The position numbers and the translations under genes are program-made. A DNA stretch of 57,929 nucleotides from CAZONU01 sp965370045 (GTDB taxonomy: Bacteria; Planctomycetota; SZUA-567; JAKLDR01). The DNA lies in NCBI GenBank assembly GCA_965370045.1, contig CBDUSI010000010.1, positions 1-57,929 of the forward strand, given 5' to 3'. The notes under the pieces were generated by a model. It did no database searches. It had not been told where the DNA came from and saw only the letters and a list, made by a program, of their open reading frames with translations. Within the stretch, counting starts at the first letter, position 1. Each line of letters starts with the position of its first letter. This document shows, piece after piece, positions 7,547-14,336 of the stretch.

Positions 7547-8028
7547 AACAGGCGCCGAGAAAGGCCATCGTCGGAGGACGTCCTCAAGCGACGGCTGATG
7601 TTACGTCAATGGTCCCGCGCGGCGTCGAGGTGCTCGTCAAGAAGGCGGCCATCGACGAGGAGTTCCGAACGGCGCTGCTCGAACAGCCAATGGCGGCGGC
7701 CGGTGCCATCGGTCTCGAGTTGGGGGCAACCGAGGTGGCGCTGCTGAAGGCTGTTCGTCGCGAGCAGCTTGAGAGCATTATTGCGCACACTGACGTTGAC
7801 CCCAGAATACGTCCCGTGCTCATGGGAAACACTGCGGGCCCCATGCTGAAGGCTCTCAATAAACACTCGCTCAGGTACGAAGTCCCTTGTGCCGTGGTCG
7901 GCGCCACCGTTGGGCCGCTCGACGGGCCAGTCGGGTGGGCAGTGTTGGCAGGCATCCTTGGCGCCATAGCCTTGCCGCTCGTCCTGTTGTGGCGATGGAT
8001 ACGCCGTCGGGCGCAACGGAAGGAATGA
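7543..8028 (+). CDS. RiPP-leader-like domain protein with C-terminal membrane segment
   Basis: A 161-aa protein. Residues about 26-85 (VEVLVKKAAIDEEFRTALL, then QPMAAAGAIGLELGATEVAL and LKAVRREQLESII) match the helical pattern of precursor leader-like domains annotated as Franean1_4349 or aroma-sacti families: a KA-D-eFR-LL core, an aliphatic helix, and an E-LLkav-reqLe helix. After a linker there is one membrane segment (about 131-151) and a basic end (RWIRRRAQRKE), so the C-terminus is cytoplasmic. No Cys-rich core peptide and no maturation enzyme are nearby. It lacks a fused leader; the free leader at 7493 precedes it. Confidence 0.65.
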   Translation: MKQAPRKAIVGGRPQATADVTSMVPRGVEVLVKKAAIDEEFRTALLEQPMAAAGAIGLELGATEVALLKAVRREQLESIIAHTDVDPRIRPVLMGNTAGPMLKALNKHSLRYEVPCAVVGATVGPLDGPVGWAVLAGILGAIALPLVLLWRWIRRRAQRKE

Positions 8029-8420
8029 TGACCGCCCCCGCACCTTCGCCACCTAGCGACTCCCCACAGGGCGGGGCGTCTGTGGAAACGAAGCGCCGGA
8101 AGCGCGTTTGGGCTTTCTTGTTGCTTGACGCCGCCGCTTTACTGCTTCCGGTGATCGTACACTCGGTAATCCTTTTCACCGGCCTTCCGCACAAGCTCAT
8201 CTCTTACTACGAAGCACAGACCGGGGTGTGTGGGCCTCAATCCTACACCCTCGTCGGACCATGGGGGACATGGATTGCCGGAGGGACATTGGCCGGCGTC
8301 CTTCTCATCTGCGCGCTGAGGCTTTGGGAGTCCCGGCGTCTGTTCTGGCTGCCGGCGATTCCCATCCTCGCCAGCCTCTGGTGGTTCCACATGACCAAGT
8401 CACTGTTCCTCTTCGGATAG
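8028..8420 (+). CDS. Leader-type membrane protein (array member 6)
   Basis: A 130-aa protein. Leader MTAPAPSPPSDSPQGGASVE, basic cluster TKRRKR, then three predicted membrane segments (about 29-50, 77-98 and 105-125). The leader is almost the same as that of the gene at 6894 in both protein and DNA. An ATG at 8025 directly precedes the chosen ATG at 8028; the latter matches the family leader. The start overlaps the stop of the RiPP-like gene. Function unknown. Confidence 0.7.
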   Translation: MTAPAPSPPSDSPQGGASVETKRRKRVWAFLLLDAAALLLPVIVHSVILFTGLPHKLISYYEAQTGVCGPQSYTLVGPWGTWIAGGTLAGVLLICALRLWESRRLFWLPAIPILASLWWFHMTKSLFLFG

Positions 8421-8429
8421 GATGCCTGG

Positions 8430-8525
8430 ATGACCACCCCCGCCCCTTCGCCACGCCCTGACAGGTTGGCATCCCCTGAGCAGGCGGCAGAGTCGGGCGG
8501 CACTGTGGAAAGGGATGTGCAATGA
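8430..8525 (+). CDS. Free-standing leader mini-ORF (31 aa)
   Basis: Encodes MTTPAPSPRPDRLAS followed by a stretch ending GGTVERDVQ. Beginning and end correspond to the start and GG-x-VE end of the fused leaders, so this looks like a complete leader without its membrane protein. It stops in an ATGA overlap with the small membrane gene at 8522. It is the second example of a detached leader in the array. Confidence 0.5.
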   Translation: MTTPAPSPRPDRLASPEQAAESGGTVERDVQ

Positions 8526-8728
8526 ACCCGGTTCTGATCGCCCAGTTGCTGATGGCCGGCGGGCTCGGTTTCGTCCTGTTCCGCATCTCCATGGGGTCGC
8601 AGTGGCATTGGGCGCTTGGCCTGGCCCTGGCGGCGGTTCCGGTGGTGCTTGCCCTGTTATTCGGCTTCCTCGGAATCATCGTCTCCGCGCTCTTCGTGGG
8701 GTCAATGTACAAGGTGTTCGGGTGGTGA
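8522..8728 (+). CDS. Small two-span membrane protein
   Basis: 68 aa, almost wholly hydrophobic, with two predicted membrane helices (about 5-22 and 30-60). It begins MNPVLIAQLLMAGGLG in the ATGA overlap with the preceding mini-ORF. No known family recognised. It is the last gene of the leader array. Confidence 0.6.
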   Translation: MNPVLIAQLLMAGGLGFVLFRISMGSQWHWALGLALAAVPVVLALLFGFLGIIVSALFVGSMYKVFGW

Positions 8729-8868
8729 CCGCGAATCGCTGAAGATGCCGCATCCGAAGTTGATCGAGCAGATGAGAGGACACGTCGCCCAGCAGAGAAC
8801 GCCTGCGACCTGCTGGGCAGCCGCCTCGCGGAGCCCGCCGGGCGTGACCCGGTAAGGGCGCTACCACG
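8729..8868. other. Intergenic region with gene remnant
   Basis: A short frame begins at 8744 (MPHPKLIEQMRGH) with protein-like composition, but the frame breaks where the KNPYDLL tail repeat (8796-8855) begins. It looks like the fused remains of a gene start and the end of another gene, not a working gene. Confidence 0.35.
8796..8855 (+). repeat. KNPYDLL tail repeat, copy 2 (degenerate)
   Basis: Reads NACDLLGSRLAEPAG in the frame matching the rnc tail, followed by GGAGCCCGCCGGGCGTGAC, which is identical to the sequence after the rnc stop. The stop codon of copy 1 is lost by small changes. Confidence 0.55.
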
Positions 8869-9654
8869 TTACGATGGCGTGGCTTGACCTGTCAGGCGAA
8901 GGAAGTTCTCGGAGAAGATCGCGGTCCGTTCGGCTTCCGTCAGGTCTTCGAAGAGCATGCCGTGCACATAGATGGCGGGATTGTTGATCGGATAATCGGT
9001 GCCGAACAGGATCTTGTCCGCCCCGACCGTGTCTATCGCCTTGCGCAGCATGCCCAGGCGCGCGATCCCCGAACCCGAGATATCCAGGTAAAGGTTATCG
9101 TGCGCCTTGACGCACGCCAGGCGCTCGTGAAGCGCGGCGTTCTCCTGACTGGGATGCGCCAGGACTATCGGCAGCCCCGGAACGGCTCGGCATACGTCCC
9201 GCAGCACATCGAGATCAGCGCAGTGAAGGTTCACGGGCGCCCGATGCTCTTCGGCCACTCTCATGATGGTGAGCGCTCTCTCGCTGCTGTATTCCTCCCC
9301 ATAGCCCATCACGTAACCCACCAGCTCCCCTATCCAGCGGACCCCTTCCCGACCGCAGCAACGTTCGACCTCCCGGCACGATTCCTCCGGGAAGTGGGGA
9401 TGGACCTGAATGCCGGGCACGTAGAAATCCGGCAACTGGTCACGGACTCTGAACGCCTGCTCGTTCATCCGGCGGACATCGTCAAACGATGGCTCGGACA
9501 ATTCCCTGATAATGCTGCCGCAGGCCTTGGCTATGCCGGCACGCTTGAGAGCATCCATCTGATCTCGAAGCGTGCCCGAAGAGCCGAACCAGTTGCACTC
9601 CGTATCCGCGTCAACAACCGGATGCCAATGAGAGTCAATGATGGTGTACGCCAT
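8869..9654 (-). CDS. Amidohydrolase family protein (amidohydrolase-2 type)
   Basis: A 261-aa TIM-barrel metal-dependent hydrolase. Motifs in order: DSHWHP (7-12, the H-x-H metal pair), a histidine in NLHCAD, a histidine in VLAHPSQ, and LFGTDYP near residue 230 with the late metal/catalytic Asp. The family includes decarboxylases and lactone hydrolases; the substrate cannot be named. The ATG at 9654 is chosen because GGAGG stands 9 nt upstream and the next residues start the barrel; an in-frame ATG at 9732 would add a non-conserved N-terminus. It faces away from the nucleotidyltransferase at 9854. Confidence 0.85.
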   Translation of the reverse strand: MAYTIIDSHWHPVVDADTECNWFGSSGTLRDQMDALKRAGIAKACGSIIRELSEPSFDDVRRMNEQAFRVRDQLPDFYVPGIQVHPHFPEESCREVERCCGREGVRWIGELVGYVMGYGEEYSSERALTIMRVAEEHRAPVNLHCADLDVLRDVCRAVPGLPIVLAHPSQENAALHERLACVKAHDNLYLDISGSGIARLGMLRKAIDTVGADKILFGTDYPINNPAIYVHGMLFEDLTEAERTAIFSENFLRLTGQATPS

Positions 9655-9677
9655 CGCTTGGACCTCCGAAGTCAGAA

Positions 9678-9698
9678 TGCCGGGCTGACCAGCCGGCA
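9678..9698. repeat. Inverted repeat upstream of the amidohydrolase
   Basis: A TGCCGGGCT arm and an AGCCGGCA arm are separated by four bases, 24-44 nt upstream of the reverse-strand ATG at 9654. It could be an operator; this is inferred only from symmetry and position. Confidence 0.3.
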
Positions 9699-9853
9699 CT
9701 CGGATTCTGCCATGACGCCGCGTTGCCCGCAAGGAGGATTCGGCGGAGATTTCTTACCCCTCCCGATAGACTGAAGCGACGGTTTGACGGCCCCAGCTCC
9801 GGTCGTTACCTTATATGGCGCTCCCGCTCGCCGGAACGAAGGAAGAGGAGAAG

Positions 9854-10396
9854 ATGCAGGCAATCATCCTCGCGGCAGGCAGCGCCAAACGCCTCAGGCC
9901 CCTGACCGACGACCGCCCCAAATGCATGCTCGAAGTCGGCGACCGGGCCATCTTCGAATACCAGCTCGAGGCCCTGGCGGCCCGCGGCGTCGACCGCGTC
10001 GTGGTGGTCGTCGGCTGGTGCGCGGAGGTCTTCGAGCCCTACCGCGACCGCGCGGAACTGGTCCTCAACCCGGACTTCGCCAGCACCAACAGCCTCTACT
10101 CCTACTGGCTGTGCCGCCAGTGGATCGACCGCGAGACGCTGCTGCTCAACGGCGACGTGCTCTTCTCCGCCGAACTCCTCGGCGAGCTGTTGGAGAGCGC
10201 CCATCCCGACGCCCTGCTCATCGATCCGCGCGCGCGGCTGGACGAGGAGGCCATGAAGGTCCGCGTCGAGGACGGCCGGGTACGGGCCATGAACAAGGAG
10301 ATGCCCGCGGGCCAGGCCGGCGGCGCATCAAGAAGAACCCCTACGACATGCTGGCCGACTCGGGATCCTGACGGGACCCGTCCCGCGGTCCGCTAG
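9854..10396 (+). CDS. Truncated sugar-phosphate nucleotidyltransferase
   Basis: 180 aa, of which about 155 are a normal start of the NTP_transferase fold: AIILAAGSAKRLRPLTDD (G-x-G-x-R-type nucleotide-binding loop with K at the usual place), DRPKCMLEVG, and LLLNGDVLF (metal-binding Asp). It resembles LicC-type phosphocholine or sugar-1-phosphate nucleotidyltransferases of about 240 aa. After MNKEMP the family sequence stops abruptly; the last 25 residues are an out-of-frame reading of the KNPYDML tail repeat. The family's C-terminal third is missing. GGAAGAGGAG lies just upstream of the ATG. Probably a pseudogene, or a chimera made by deletion. Confidence 0.7.
   Translation: MQAIILAAGSAKRLRPLTDDRPKCMLEVGDRAIFEYQLEALAARGVDRVVVVVGWCAEVFEPYRDRAELVLNPDFASTNSLYSYWLCRQWIDRETLLLNGDVLFSAELLGELLESAHPDALLIDPRARLDEEAMKVRVEDGRVRAMNKEMPAGQAGGASRRTPTTCWPTRDPDGTRPAVR
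10331..10385 (+). repeat. KNPYDML tail repeat, copy 3
   Basis: Reads KKNPYDMLADSGS then stop (TGA at 10369-10371) in a frame different from the nucleotidyltransferase that runs through it. It shares GAAGAACCCCTACGAC with the rnc 3' end, plus the TGACGGGA after the stop. Confidence 0.5.
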
Positions 10397-11598
10397 GTCG
10401 GAGCGCCGCGCCCTCTGATCCACCGGCGGAGCCGGGCCAGCCAGCCCGGCCCCTCGATGTGCCGCAGGATCTTCTTCAGATTGCTGCGGTTGCGGGCGGT
10501 GCGATCCCGCCAGCACACGCCAAGATCCACCGCCCTCCAATCGACCACCCGCCCGTCCTCGACCTTGACCAGGAAGTTGTGGATGTTCAGATCCACCAGT
10601 TCATCGAGGCGCCTCTCGGTTTCCGGACCCGACCCGGGCCGCGGGTCCATGATCCCGGTGCGCACCCGGCACTCGCGGCTGAAGGTGAAGAAGCGGACGA
10701 TCTCGTCGCGGAACTCGGCGCGGTTGGCGATCGCCGCGAAGACCACGGTGCGCAGCGACCGCCAGGGCAGGTAGGGAAGAATCAGCCCGTAGTCGCGGTG
10801 GACCTCGATGACCCTGACCAGGCGAGGGTGTTCGACCGACTCCAGCAGGGAGAACTCGCGCATCTGGCCCACCGGATCGCTCTTGAGCTTCTTGCCGAAG
10901 GCCCGTTCGCCGGTGCGCACCTCGCGCAGCACGTGGAAGTCCGTCCCGGCCCACACGTCGCTTCCCTCTTCGGAGCGGGATGCGCCCAGCGGGACCAGGT
11001 TCCCGTCGGGAGCGTAGTTGTTGCGGCCCAGGCGCTCGACCACCTCCCAGCGGTCCCTGCTGCTGTACTTCTGGCCGTAGAACTGCGCTCCCCGGGCCTT
11101 GACGTCGAACTCGCTCCCCGACGGGTGCAGCCACAGGCGCCAGACGCGCACGGGCGCACCGCCCGGATGGGCCGGTACGGCCACCTCCTCCAGCTTGCGC
11201 AGTCGCGGCCCCACGGAGAGCAGCAGGTCGTGCTCGCGGTGGAGCAGCTTCTTGGCTTCCGACCGGCCCGGCGCTCCGTCCCGCAGCCCGCCGGCCCCCA
11301 GGAGCAGAACCCGCCCGCAGTGATCCAGGAGTTCCTGCCACAGCGCGCGGGCCCTCTCGATACCTTCCTCCGCGGCGAGCCGGTGGTGCTCGCCCAGATA
11401 GAGGACCGCGTCGTACGACCCGGTCAGCCGCAGCTGCGCGGGGGAAAAGCACTCGCCGCGCCCCGCCCGCCGGCCGGAGAGCAGGGCCTCGACCAGCGGT
11501 CCGGCACTCTTCCCCACGCCCAGGACGCGTTCCAGCCCGTCCAGATCCTCGACGATCAACTGAGGATAGAGGGAAGCTCCCCGTTCCGCCACGCTCAT
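10393..11598 (-). CDS. Methyltransferase-like and kinase-like two-domain protein
   Basis: A 401-aa protein. Residues about 55-150 (YDAVLYLGEHHRLAAEEG, then GRVLLLGAGG) look like the second half of a class I methyltransferase fold. The C-terminal half reads as an atypical protein-kinase fold of the lipopolysaccharide-kinase kind: a Lys-containing segment (RAFGKKLKSD), a hinge (YGLILPYLPWRSLRTVV), a catalytic-loop-like VDLNIHNFLVKVEDG and a DFG-like AVDLG. I infer a sugar or lipid kinase or modification enzyme for surface glycans, supported by the divergent glycan operon at 11798. ATG at 11598 chosen; the upstream frame has no protein character. Its stop overlaps that of the facing gene. Confidence 0.65.
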   Translation of the reverse strand: MSVAERGASLYPQLIVEDLDGLERVLGVGKSAGPLVEALLSGRRAGRGECFSPAQLRLTGSYDAVLYLGEHHRLAAEEGIERARALWQELLDHCGRVLLLGAGGLRDGAPGRSEAKKLLHREHDLLLSVGPRLRKLEEVAVPAHPGGAPVRVWRLWLHPSGSEFDVKARGAQFYGQKYSSRDRWEVVERLGRNNYAPDGNLVPLGASRSEEGSDVWAGTDFHVLREVRTGERAFGKKLKSDPVGQMREFSLLESVEHPRLVRVIEVHRDYGLILPYLPWRSLRTVVFAAIANRAEFRDEIVRFFTFSRECRVRTGIMDPRPGSGPETERRLDELVDLNIHNFLVKVEDGRVVDWRAVDLGVCWRDRTARNRSNLKKILRHIEGPGWLARLRRWIRGRGAPT

Positions 11599-11750
11599 GG
11601 TGGCATGGTAGCCCCGCCGCGCAGGGCGGGCAAGCACAAAGTACTCCCGGCACTCCCACCGAGGGCGCGCGGCGGTCCAGGACCGGCCCCGAAGCCCCGA
11701 CTGTGGGACCAATGCGGTTCTTCGCCCGCGAACCCGCAGAATCCACCTTC

Positions 11751-11779
11751 TTGACACTGCCCCGAACGTGCCTTAAAAT
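11751..11779 (+). promoter_or_regulatory. Strong promoter of the glycan operon
   Basis: TTGACA (11751-11756), a 17-nt spacer, TAAAAT (11774-11779). Transcription would begin near 11786, just before AGGGAGAAG and the start at 11798. Confidence 0.8.
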
Positions 11780-11797
11780 AGTCACTTAGGGAGAAGT

Positions 11798-12601
11798 GTG
11801 CCCGTAATGGGGGAGCCTTTGCCCGAGAAACTCACCGTCATGGTCCCGGCGCGCAACGAGGAGGCCCACCTCCGCGACTGCCTGGAGTCGGTCAAGTGGG
11901 CCGACGAGCGCTTCGTCGTGGACAGCTTCTCGACGGACAAGACCGTCGAGATCGCCAAGGAGATGGGCGCGCGCGTCGTCCAGCACGAGTACGTCAACAG
12001 CGCCGCCCAGAAGAACTGGGCCATCCCCCAGGCGGCCAACGACTGGGTCTTCATCCTGGACTCCGACGAGCGGGTGACCCCCGAGCTCGCCGGGGAGATT
12101 CAGGCGGTCATGGCGCTGCCCGCCGAGGGGCGCGCCGCGGCCTATAGCGTCTACCGGCGGACCTTCTTCTTCGGGAAGGAGATTAAGCATTGCGGCTGGG
12201 ACACCGACTCGGTGATCCGCCTCTTTGACCGGAACCGCGCGCGCTACCCCCAGAGGTGGGTCCACGCCAACATGCAGGTAAACGGGCGCGTCGAGGACTT
12301 CAAGGGCAAGCTGCTGCATTACACCTACGACTCCCTGGACCAGTACCTCGAGAAGTTCGAGCGCTATACGACATGGTCGGCCAAGGACCTCGCCGAGCGC
12401 GGGCGGAGGGCGTCGCTGCTCAACATGCTCGGCCGGCCGATCTTTCGCTTTATGAAGATGTACTTCATCCGCCTGGGGTTCCTGGACGGTGCCGCCGGCG
12501 CGGTGCTCTGCGGCCTGGCCGCGGCCAGCGTCTTCACCAAGTACGCCAAGCTCTGGGAGATGCAGCGCAACGGGGAGCGCGGGGAGCAGCCCGATGCGTA
12601 G
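11798..12601 (+). CDS. KdtX/WaaE-like family 2 glycosyltransferase
   Basis: A 267-aa GT-A enzyme predicted to add a hexose to the inner core of lipopolysaccharide. Visible: LTVMVPARNEEAHLRDCL at the N-terminus, DERFVVDSFSTDKT (nucleotide-binding region), SAAQKNWAI, and FILDSDERVTPEL with the metal-binding D-x-D. The order and the KDTX-style VNSAAQKN and LDSDER pattern fit WaaE/KdtX. GTG at 11798 has AGGGA five bases upstream; ATG at 11807 is the alternative. First gene of the coupled glycan operon. Confidence 0.85.
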   Translation: MPVMGEPLPEKLTVMVPARNEEAHLRDCLESVKWADERFVVDSFSTDKTVEIAKEMGARVVQHEYVNSAAQKNWAIPQAANDWVFILDSDERVTPELAGEIQAVMALPAEGRAAAYSVYRRTFFFGKEIKHCGWDTDSVIRLFDRNRARYPQRWVHANMQVNGRVEDFKGKLLHYTYDSLDQYLEKFERYTTWSAKDLAERGRRASLLNMLGRPIFRFMKMYFIRLGFLDGAAGAVLCGLAAASVFTKYAKLWEMQRNGERGEQPDA

Positions 12602-14336
12602 CATTCTCCGCGCGATGGCCTTCCTCAAGCTGCGCAAGAAGCTGCTGGGGCTGCTGGTGCTGGCCTCCGCCGCCTACGGGGGGTGCACCTACGCCTTCGT
12701 CTTCATACTCAGGGAAGTCCTCGAGATCACCCTGGAGAGCAAGGACGAGTCGGCCCTCTGGCGCGTGGCCGGGCTGATGGCCCTGACCGCGTTGGGCGCC
12801 GCGACGTTCGCCTACGCCCGCACGATGCTGACCAAGTACCTCTCCTACCGCGTGGCCCGCGACGCGCAGAACAAGGTCATGGCCCACCTGGTCAACCTGC
12901 CCATCTCCTACTTCCACGGCCAGCGCTCTGGAGAGCTGATTGCGCGCATGACCTCCGACGCCAACTCCCTGCGCCGAACAGTGGGGATGGCCGCGGACTT
13001 CATTAAGAACCCCATAGAGCTGGTTGCCTTGGTGGCGGCGGCCCTCAGCATCGACTGGAAGCTGGCCCTGCTGGGCGGCGTGGGCTTCCCGCTGGCCATA
13101 GTTCCGCTGATCGTCTTGAGCCGCAAGATGCGCAAGGCCAGCCGCAAGAGCCGCAAGAAAGTGGCCGACCTGGTCAGCGGCATGGTCCAGATATTCGGCG
13201 GAATCCGCCTGGTGCGCGCCTACGGCCAGGAGCGGACCGAGCACGACAGGTTCGTCAAGACCAACGAGTCCCGCTTCCGCCAGCAGATGAAGCAGGCCCG
13301 GGCCAAGGCCCTGAGCCGCGGGATGGTCGAGTTGCTCTCTTTCCTCGGGCTGGTCAGCGTGGTGGTGGTCGGCGGACTGATGATCATCCGGACGGGGGCC
13401 GACGCCAAGAATCTCTACACGCTGATCCTAGCCCTGATGGTCATGTATCGTCCAGCCAAGACGCTGGCCAAGAGCAACGAGGAGATCCAGTCCACCATCC
13501 CCGGCGCCGAGCGCATCTTCGAGTTGCAGGACGTTCGCAACGACATGCCCGACGCCCCCGACGCGGTGGAGGTCGGCGGCCTGGAGAAGGCCATCGAGAT
13601 TCGGAACCTCAGCTTCAGGTACGACGAGGACGTGCCCGTCCTGAGGGACATCAACCTGCGCGTCGAGAAGGGCCAGACCGTCGCGCTGGTGGGGCACAGC
13701 GGCGCGGGCAAGAGCACCCTGCTCGACTTGGTCTGCCGCTTCTACGACCCGCAGGAAGGCTCAGTCACCCTCGACGGCATTGACCTCAGAAGCATCAAAC
13801 TCAAGACGCTCCTGGCCCAGATCGCCGTCGTGCCCCAGGAGCCCTTTCTTTTCAATGACACGGTGAAGGCCAACATCCTCTACGGCCGGCCGGACGCTTC
13901 GCAGGAGGACGTCGAGGCCGCCGCCCGGGCCGCCGCGGTCCACGACGAGATAGTTGCCCTGGCCGACGGGTACGACACGGTGGTCGGCGAGCGCGGCACG
14001 CTGCTCTCCGGCGGGCAGCGCCAGCGGGTGTCTATTGCTCGGGCGCTGTTGCGCAACGCGCCGATACTGGTGCTCGACGAGGCTACCAGCTCCCTCGACA
14101 GCGAGTCCGAGCGCCTGGTGCAGACCGCGGTCGAGCGGCTGCTGGAGGGCCGGACCACGCTGGTTATCGCCCACCGCCTGTCGACCATCAAGAACGCCGA
14201 CCGCATCGCCGTGCTGGTCGCGGGCCGCATCGAGGAGACCGGCAGCCACGCGGAACTCCTGGAGCGCTCGGAGACCTACCGCCGGCTCTGGCAGATGCAG
14301 GGGGCCGGGCCGGCCGAGCCGGCCGAAGCGGAATGA
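12594..14336 (+). CDS. MsbA-like ABC exporter (fused membrane and ATPase domains)
   Basis: A 580-aa half-transporter, the usual length. Six predicted membrane helices lie in residues 1-320 and the ATPase domain in about 340-575: Walker A GHSGAGKST near 367, signature LSGGQRQR near 471, Walker B ILVLDEATSSLD near 490 and switch IAHRLST near 524. In this setting, between lipopolysaccharide glycosyltransferases, the likely cargo is lipid A-core or a lipid-linked glycan. The ATG at 12594 overlaps the previous stop and has GGGGAGCAG upstream; longer in-frame starts run through the previous gene. The symbol is withheld because cargo cannot be proved. Confidence 0.9.
   Translation: MRSILRAMAFLKLRKKLLGLLVLASAAYGGCTYAFVFILREVLEITLESKDESALWRVAGLMALTALGAATFAYARTMLTKYLSYRVARDAQNKVMAHLVNLPISYFHGQRSGELIARMTSDANSLRRTVGMAADFIKNPIELVALVAAALSIDWKLALLGGVGFPLAIVPLIVLSRKMRKASRKSRKKVADLVSGMVQIFGGIRLVRAYGQERTEHDRFVKTNESRFRQQMKQARAKALSRGMVELLSFLGLVSVVVVGGLMIIRTGADAKNLYTLILALMVMYRPAKTLAKSNEEIQSTIPGAERIFELQDVRNDMPDAPDAVEVGGLEKAIEIRNLSFRYDEDVPVLRDINLRVEKGQTVALVGHSGAGKSTLLDLVCRFYDPQEGSVTLDGIDLRSIKLKTLLAQIAVVPQEPFLFNDTVKANILYGRPDASQEDVEAAARAAAVHDEIVALADGYDTVVGERGTLLSGGQRQRVSIARALLRNAPILVLDEATSSLDSESERLVQTAVERLLEGRTTLVIAHRLSTIKNADRIAVLVAGRIEETGSHAELLERSETYRRLWQMQGAGPAEPAEAE

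Noticed and set aside
9784..10371. Forward 195-aa frame beginning MTAPAPVV as another leader-type gene
   Set aside because: The start matches the leader by chance only for a few codons, and the rest is an Arg/Pro-rich shadow of the nucleotidyltransferase; the TTGACG at its start is more probably a -35 box.
10459..11754. 431-aa forward frame opposite the methyltransferase-kinase gene
   Set aside because: Composition is typical of shadow frames in high-GC DNA; no start context.
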